From contig CAUYLG010075596.1 in assembly GCA_963573385.1 (NCBI GenBank), forward strand, positions 1-64,000: a stretch of 64,000 nt of DNA. The letters run 5' to 3'. The notes below the pieces were generated by a model. That model ran no database searches. It had not been told where the DNA came from and saw only the letters and a list, made by a program, of their open reading frames with translations. Below, piece by piece: positions 58,055-64,000 of the stretch (positions are counted from its first letter, which is position 1; each line of letters starts with the position of its first letter). A program made the position numbers and the translations under genes. The stretch is from Cacajao melanocephalus (Eukaryota > Chordata > Mammalia > Primates > Pitheciidae).

Positions 58055-59960
58055 GTTTAATTCCACACTCTATAAATAGTGGGGAGATAAACTACAAAGA
58101 GCTTGAGTCAATGTCAACGTTTTTTTTTTTAATGGGAGCAAAAGTTAAACTTCCATAATGTGTAAGGCACTATTATTGGGGTATTTCTGTTACATAAAGC
58201 CAAACTAATTTTTTTAAACAGACACCTTCATACGTCTATTATTTGAGTTGAGACCACGGCTAAGAACAAAATAAAGCAATTAAAAGCTGACGATGTTTTG
58301 TGAGACTCTTTGCTGAGAGCACCAGTTTAAACAAGACACTGTGAAGCATGCAATCCTGGCTTTTTTGTGTGCCTGGAATGTCACAAATGTCTAAATGTAG
58401 ATTCTGCAGAATCTCTGCATCCAGTGAGCTCTTGTGACTCCACACCTAGTTTTGAGGGAATAGAACTGGCTCTAGTAGCCTGATACTGGTGTAGCCAGGG
58501 TGGGAACAGTGATATTCTTGTGTGTCTGAGGACCATGTTCAGTCACACGCTGCCCTGGTGCCCTTGGCAGAGTGCCTCAGATGGGGCTGGGAGGGGTGGA
58601 GCAGAGGCCATGCCACTGGGAAAGCCGTCCTCCGTCTCCAAGGCACCTCCTCTGTGTTTCCTGCCTTCACAAAAGACACACAAGAAACTCAGGGGCTGAT
58701 CACTGCCAGGAAGTAAGGGACATTGAATCTAGGGCTGTGGGAAAAGGGGACTGGGAGGCCGGGGTAGACCCTCCCATTCTGAGCACAAGCCTTAGGAGAA
58801 TGCAAAGGAAAGAATAGCAAAAGCTCTCTGTGAGGCGAAACCCACTCTCTGCACCACGAGTAGGAGACTCTGGTCTGCCATGTAAAGTGCACACAATTCT
58901 TCTGACAGAAGATATGAGCAAACGTGCTGGACTTCACAGGGTGTCAGTTGATCATTTCTAAAGTTCAGTTTGCTGCTGGAACTTAAACCTGGTTTTTGTC
59001 AACCACTCAATAGAGATGGGGCAGAATTTTTTTTTTTTTTACTTATTTGCAAGTCTATTTTAAATATTACGTTTTAAATTCTAACTTTCTTGAGAATAAT
59101 ATAGCAAATTTACTTTCTTTTAAGGCCCACCTTAAAATACATCAAATCACTGTGTTTTCCTCCACTCTAGATTCTCTTTTCTTTCTTTACATTGCCATAA
59201 AAAAATGCCTGCCTGTCTGTTGACTGCTGTACCTCCAGCACCTATGATATTATGCTGGGATAGGTCTGGAAATGCCCTTCTGTGTATGATCTGCTTGCCA
59301 TCAGCAAAAGAAGTTGTTGTGCTTTGACAGAGACACATTCTGTGAGGGCCTTCTCTAAGTCTGATGACCATAAGCAAATTATTTGGAAGATATTATTTAA
59401 ATTGTACAGTGGCAGGAATTAAATATTCAGTTACAATAATAAGTTTAATTGATTAAGGTATTTACTCTTCAGATGTTGTAATAACTGAAAAATGTATCAG
59501 TGGGAAGGGGTCTGACGTGTTTGGTTGAGAGAATGTGCTTGGAAAATATATGGAAATGATCGATTCTTTTCATTAGCTCCCCCATAAAGTAGCCACTTTG
59601 TACCAACTGAAATGGGGCCATCACACAAGGGCTATGACATGCATTGTGGGGGTGTCTCTGAAGAACCAACCAGGGAGACCTGTCCTTGTCCAAGCTAGAT
59701 GCATCCCACCAACTGGGGGGCCCACCTTCTCATGCTTCTCAGCTGGGTTTTCTGGGTTGCTAACCCTGCATCCCTTCAACAGGTCTGTGGGATGTCCAGG
59801 ACGTAGAGGTGGTGGGTAGCAGAGACAAAGTGTATTTAAGTGTGTGTGTGTGCTTGCGCATGTGTGTCCACGTGTTCCTGTGTTATGCAGTGGACTGGAG
59901 AGGCAGGACTCTTGGGTTAAAATAAGACAAGTCAGGTCTCAGTCATACTCTTTGGAAAGA
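58055..59960. other. 1.9 kb non-repetitive block
   Basis: No transposon or gene recognised. 58440-58960 is more GC-rich than neighbours, and short frames there have no motif. It contains a T run at 59026-59040 and a GT-rich run at 59842-59872. Confidence 0.45.
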
Positions 59961-60205
59961 ATTTCAAAATAACTGCCCAGCACATAGTGGGCTCTCACAA
60001 TTGTTAAATGAGTGATTTCAGGGTCATCGTAATACCATTTGCAATCCAAAAGGAAACTCAGATATTGTCTCTTATAAATAGGAAATGGAATCCCAGAAAG
60101 GCTGAATGACTTGCCCAAGGCCACACAAAACATCATTGGTGGCATCAGTGGTGGCAGAGCCAACTTAAAGCCTAATTCTTATGACTGTTAGTGAATACCC
60201 ATCTT
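59961..60205 (+). mobile_element. MIR/L2 mixed fragments
   Basis: 'tgcccagcacatagtgggct' (MIR/L2 3' motif) is followed by a MIR core 'gacttgcccaaggccacaca'. Confidence 0.6.
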
Positions 60206-60375
60206 CCTATGCCACACCACCAAAGCCAGCCAATAGACAAAATGACTGTGAAGGCATTTTGAACCCACTTTCTGTGTCCCCATATCATTTATTGCCATTT
60301 ATTAAAATTATATACTGATCTCTTTCCCCCAGTCAATTATGAGCTCCTTGAAATAGGAACTTGGAATAATTCATG
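60206..60375 (+). repeat. Direct duplication, copy A1
   Basis: Begins cctatgccacaccaccaaag and matches 60530-60701 at about 90%. Its right half is an L2 3' end ('caattatgagctccttgaaa'), which continues in this copy only to about 60432. Confidence 0.9.
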
Positions 60376-60432
60376 TTTTTCTTCACCTGTTCCTGGACCC
60401 AGTGCCTTCCACATAGAGGGCACTTAATAACA
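60290..60432 (+). mobile_element. L2 3' end
   Basis: 'tgagctccttgaaataggaa', 'acccagtgccttccacatag' and 'agggcacttaataacat' match the L2 3' end. Confidence 0.7.
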
Positions 60433-60529
60433 TGGAAAGAAAATTTATGTTTATTTTAAATTTGTCCTGAGCATTCTTATAGCAATCTCATATTAATAGT
60501 TGATGCCAAAAACTGTAATTGCCAAGGTC

Positions 60530-60701
60530 CCTATGCCACACCACCAAAGCTAGCCAATAAACAAGAAAACAACTGTGAAGACATTTTGAACCCACTTTCT
60601 GTGTCCCCATACCATTTATCATCATTTATTAGAACGGTATACTGATCTCTTTCCTCCACGCAATTGTGAGCTCCTTGAAATAGAAACTTGGGTTAATTCA
60701 T
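60530..60701 (+). repeat. Direct duplication, copy A2
   Basis: Second copy of the A block, with a 5-base insertion ('gaaaa') after 'aataaacaa'. It breaks off inside the L2 part and runs directly into block B1. Confidence 0.9.
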
Positions 60702-60891
60702 TTTAAAATTCATCCTCATGGCAAATCTCTGAGGAGATACAGAAGTCAAGGTGAAGCCAAGGAAATGGAAACCATTCTACATCTTTACAGTGGGTATTTA
60801 ACAAAGGAAATTGGCTACACAGTATGGAAGAACTGTGAAGGACCTCTGAGATGATTAGCAATTGGGAGAAGTTGGTGTTACTGGAGGTGTT
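60693..60891 (+). repeat. Direct duplication, copy B1
   Basis: Begins ttaattcattttaaaattca and matches 61921-62137 at over 90%. It lacks about 20 bases present in B2 between 'gattagcaa' and 'attgggagaag'. Confidence 0.9.
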
Positions 60892-61499
60892 TGATGGGAA
60901 CTAGGGCAGTGGAGGGAATGGATTTCCGGCAGGAACTGGAGTCATGGTGGAGATGGCCCAAAGCTGGAGATCCCACAAGAAGCAGAGAAATACCTCAGCT
61001 TTCCCTATTGGCCACCAATCCCTTGTCGGTAAAGGGAGAAAGGAAAGGGAGATGGCCTCTGACAATGTGCTTGGCACATCACTTGCCCCTAACATAATGG
61101 AGATCTTTGAAGATCATCCTCTTTCCTTTGTGCAAATTCAGCATTCACCAAGCAGCCCTCATGCCTAAACCTTAATTCTGTTTCCATGTAGTTATCTCAA
61201 CTAAAAGGATAAAGAAACTTTATTTTTAATAGTTGGTCAACTGATCCACAGGGGAGAAGAAAATGCCAATAAAAGCCATTTAAGTTTGTTAGTTCAGCAG
61301 TTTCACTTGTTTTTCTGTAAATTACAAATGAGGAACCTTAAACTTTTTTACCTGAGACAATAAATAAAGCCTATGTCCCAGCACTCCTGTGGGAACCTAT
61401 GTGTCAGCAAGAGAAGGTGGCCATCATGGTCCCCAGCAGGAATCATGGAGTTGCTTGGATTATTTTACAAGTTCCCCATTGGGGTCATATTTTACATCT
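60892..61499. other. Spacer between B copies
   Basis: No feature recognised. Confidence 0.4.
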
Positions 61500-61806
61500 A
61501 CATTTTTCTCTCTCCTTTTCTTCCCCAGGAGACAGGATTGTACTCTGCTGCCCAGGCTAGAATGCTGCAGTGCTATCATAGCTCACTGCAGCCTCAAACT
61601 CCTGGGCTCAAACGATTCTCCCACTTCAGACTCCTCAGCAGTTAGGACTAGAGGTGTTTGCGCCATGCCCAGCGAATTTTTTTTCTTGTAGAGATGAGAT
61701 CTCACTATGTTGCCCAAGCTGGTCTTGAACTGCTGGCTTCAAGCAATCCTCCCATCTCAACCTTCCAAAGTGCTAGGATTACAGGTATGAGCCACAACAC
61801 TTGGCT
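61500..61806 (-). mobile_element. Alu SINE (AluJ-like), minus strand
   Basis: 'gagacaggattgtactctgc', 'cctcaaactcctgggctcaa' and 'gtatgagccacaacacttgg' indicate an old Alu. The poly(T) head is eroded to a pyrimidine tract. Confidence 0.9.
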
Positions 61807-61920
61807 TCTCTCTCTTTTAAAAGAAAAGCATACAGAAATAAATTTTGGCCCAGAGAAAGAAAATAGGATATTCCATGCTGGGATTAAGAAAAAAGATAAA
61901 GAAATAAAAGGAGAGAAAAT

Positions 61921-62137
61921 TTAATTCATTTTAAAATTCATCCTCATCGCAAACCTTTGAGGAGATCCAGAAGTCAAGGTCAAGCCTAGGAAATGGAAAC
62001 CATTCTACATCTTTAGAAGGGGTATTTAACAAAGGAAATTGGCTACATAGTACGGAAGAACTGTAAGGCACCTCTGAGATGATTAGCAACAGGAGGCTGA
62101 AGAGAAATTGGGAGAAGGTGGTGTTACTGGAGGTGTT
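61921..62137 (+). repeat. Direct duplication, copy B2
   Basis: Second copy of block B, 1228 bases downstream. It continues into LTR-like sequence after 62137. Confidence 0.9.
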
Positions 62138-62944
62138 ACTGGAGTCCTGGGCTTGTCTCTGAGAATCTGCTTCCAGAGAGAAACCCAGAAAAAACTCTCA
62201 GGTATGTGCATAGTTAAATTTGTTGATCTCAGTTGCAGCAGAAGCTGATGAATATTGACATTCAGAAAAAAAATGCTGCAGGCCAGATAAAATTGAGATT
62301 AAACCAGAGTAGCTCTGTGGGCCAAAGGTGCCCCTGCTCCTCCAGTCTGCCTGTCAAATACACTATCAGTGCATATAGTTGTTATCAGGGAATTATTGTT
62401 AGCATTCTCAGGCATGCTACCAGAGAAGAAATGCATGCAGAACTATGTAGGGGTGTAGTGTTGATGATGTTTGTAATTTGTTTTCAAATGATTCAGCAAA
62501 AAAGTCGTATATGTGCATATATACATATAAACATAGATGGTTAAGTGATACAACTATGAAAAATAATAATTAGTAAATCTATGTGGTGAGTATAAGGATG
62601 TTCTGTTCTTTCACAGTTTTTTATGTTTGAAACTTTTGGTAATATAAATCAGAGAACACTAACTGCTGTCCGCTGGCAATTATAGTTTATATCATCACCT
62701 ATTAATATGGGATCATTTTATTATAGAAATCCACATATTTTGAATTTGGTAATTTTGATCCAACTAACTAGAGTCAAAGTGAGAGAAAGAATTGACTTTT
62801 CAAATCTGATAAGCTTGAATGATCAAACCCTTGGCTAGAATTGGTCGTGATAAAGCAGGTATTAAGACCCTCCAAAATACAGTGACATTCCGAGTACTCT
62901 AATATGAATGCCTATTATACTGACTTTGATGGAGGGCAGTATTC
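62138..62944. other. Mostly non-repetitive sequence
   Basis: The first ~100 bases ('ctgggcttgtctctgagaat') may continue an old LTR that started in block B. Otherwise nothing is recognised. Confidence 0.4.
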
Positions 62945-63180
62945 TCAACTGTTTATTCATTCATTCAGCCTGTGAGTACCTTGCTACAAACCCTAGGATT
63001 GGGGAATAGGCACAATCTACTCTCGAAGAGCTTCCAGGCTACAGAGGAGATGAACGTGGGAACAAGTATGAGCAGCACAGTGTGACCAGAGCAATGGTTC
63101 AAGAAAGCACAAGGACAAGAGGAAAAACAAAGGAAGCAGTGGTCACTTCAACTGGCCATCGGTGAAGGGCCAGCAGGCAG
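62945..63180 (+). mobile_element. L2-like fragment
   Basis: 'tttattcattcattcagcct', 'aaaccctaggattggggaat' and 'gaagagcttccaggctac'. Confidence 0.6.
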
Positions 63181-63640
63181 GATTCAGAAAGGGAGCATAT
63201 CAGTCAGGTCCTGACAGGAAAGATAATGGCACCCTCAAGAGGAAGGAATGGCTTAGAAAATTGTGGGCAAGGTTGAGGAAACCAACTACAGATGGTGAAG
63301 CTACCAACTGTGGGGACCCTCCACCACCCTGAGGCCTAAAAGGAGCCAGAGGAAGGAGCATTACCAGAACTCAGAGAAACTAGTTTTGGCTTTTGGTAGA
63401 AGGGTGCAGCGAACCTGTAGGGACCCAAAAGGGATGGAGGCAGGGGAATAAACACCCTGACCCTGACTTCCCTCCCACCCTCTCATCTCCCATAGATACC
63501 TCCCACTGGCTGAGGCCTATTCAAAGCCAGGAGATCAGAGAGCTCAGTTGATGCAATCTCTAAGGTTCAGACTCCAGAGGCAGAGGGCAGGGCAAAGAAG
63601 GTCAGGGTAAACAATATTATTTAGCAAAATACACAAGTTG
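63181..63640. mobile_element. Probable old LTR, family not assigned
   Basis: 'atcagtcaggtcctgacagg', 'actggctgaggcctattcaa' and 'gcagagggcagggcaaagaa' recall ERVL-type LTRs. Orientation and edges are unclear. Confidence 0.35.
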
Positions 63641-64000
63641 GAGACGGCCCTTGAAACAGAAGAAGAAGAAAGGGGAGTAGTAGAGATGTGAGCACTGTAG
63701 GAAAGTGAAGGACATCCTAGAATAGTCTGAGCCACAGCAAAGCAGACTCGCATGCTCAGGAAATGGCAGGCTTCTCAGATGAGCTTTGAACTATTTTACC
63801 AGTAGAAGAAAGAAATTGGGTGACTTCCCTCCCTCATATAGAGTTGGTAGCTTCTGTCTCTCTCATGTACTCTTCCTTAGGGTATATATATATTTTTTAC
63901 CATTTTGTCATTCTTACATACCAAAATAGATGGATTTTAAGTTCTTAGAGAACTGTGATTGGCACCAGTCCCTTAAAAGTTATTTTGACATGGTGGTGTT
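63641..64000. other. Non-repetitive sequence to window end
   Basis: No feature recognised. It contains a short TA run at about 63883. Confidence 0.4.

Overview
The window is primate nuclear DNA, almost certainly human. It carries several Alu copies of more than one age (AluS-like at 27003, AluJ-like at 43349 and 53157), primate-age and older L1 elements, a complete THE1 retrotransposon, MaLR/MLT1-type LTRs, hAT transposon remnants, MIR and L2 fragments, and a U6 snRNA pseudogene. I find no convincing protein-coding gene. Every long open frame lies in a repeat or reads through low-complexity or non-conserved sequence. The window is best read as an intergenic or deep-intronic stretch dominated by nested mobile elements.

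Layout. 1-6.1 kb is stacked LINE-1: a rearranged L1 (plus-strand ORF2 piece joined to a minus-strand ORF1/5'UTR with an 8 x 19 bp array), an L1M 3' end, and an older L1M with a younger L1 inside it. 6.1-10.1 kb looks like one decayed minus-strand ERVL-type provirus (pol on the left, an LTR-like end on the right) broken by an LTR and two small hAT elements. 10.2-17.4 kb is mostly non-repetitive with MIRs and one Alu. 17.4-19.5 kb is a complete THE1 element. 19.9-20.7 kb is an MLT1-like LTR containing a U6 pseudogene. 20.7-23.3 kb is largely non-repetitive. 23.3-26.7 kb is L1M, including an element with a 5' inversion. 26.9-29.3 kb holds two MaLR-type LTRs. 29.8-34.5 kb is one 4.77 kb L1, truncated at its 5' end, with degraded ORF1 and ORF2. 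34.9-39.8 kb holds an L2-like element, LTRs, several L1 fragments in reverse orientation and two Alus.

39.9-40.45 kb has a 125 bp inverted repeat with about 92% identical arms. 40.7-51.3 kb alternates unique sequence with LTRs, MIRs and an L1MB-type 3' end carrying a G-rich minisatellite. 51.4-53.6 kb is an L1M running from ORF1 into the endonuclease region. 55-58 kb has LTR and hAT remnants. 60.2-62.1 kb contains two local direct duplications.

Functional reading. There are no operons or interacting genes to describe. The value of the window is as a record of transposition and local rearrangement. The most informative signals are the rearrangement structures: the 39.9-40.4 kb inverted repeat, the 60-62 kb duplications, the copied 118 bp segment at 5.15 kb, the L1 5' inversion at 24.09 kb and the 19 bp array. 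Family names come from remembered consensus features, since no database was searched. Subfamily names and repeat edges are approximate.
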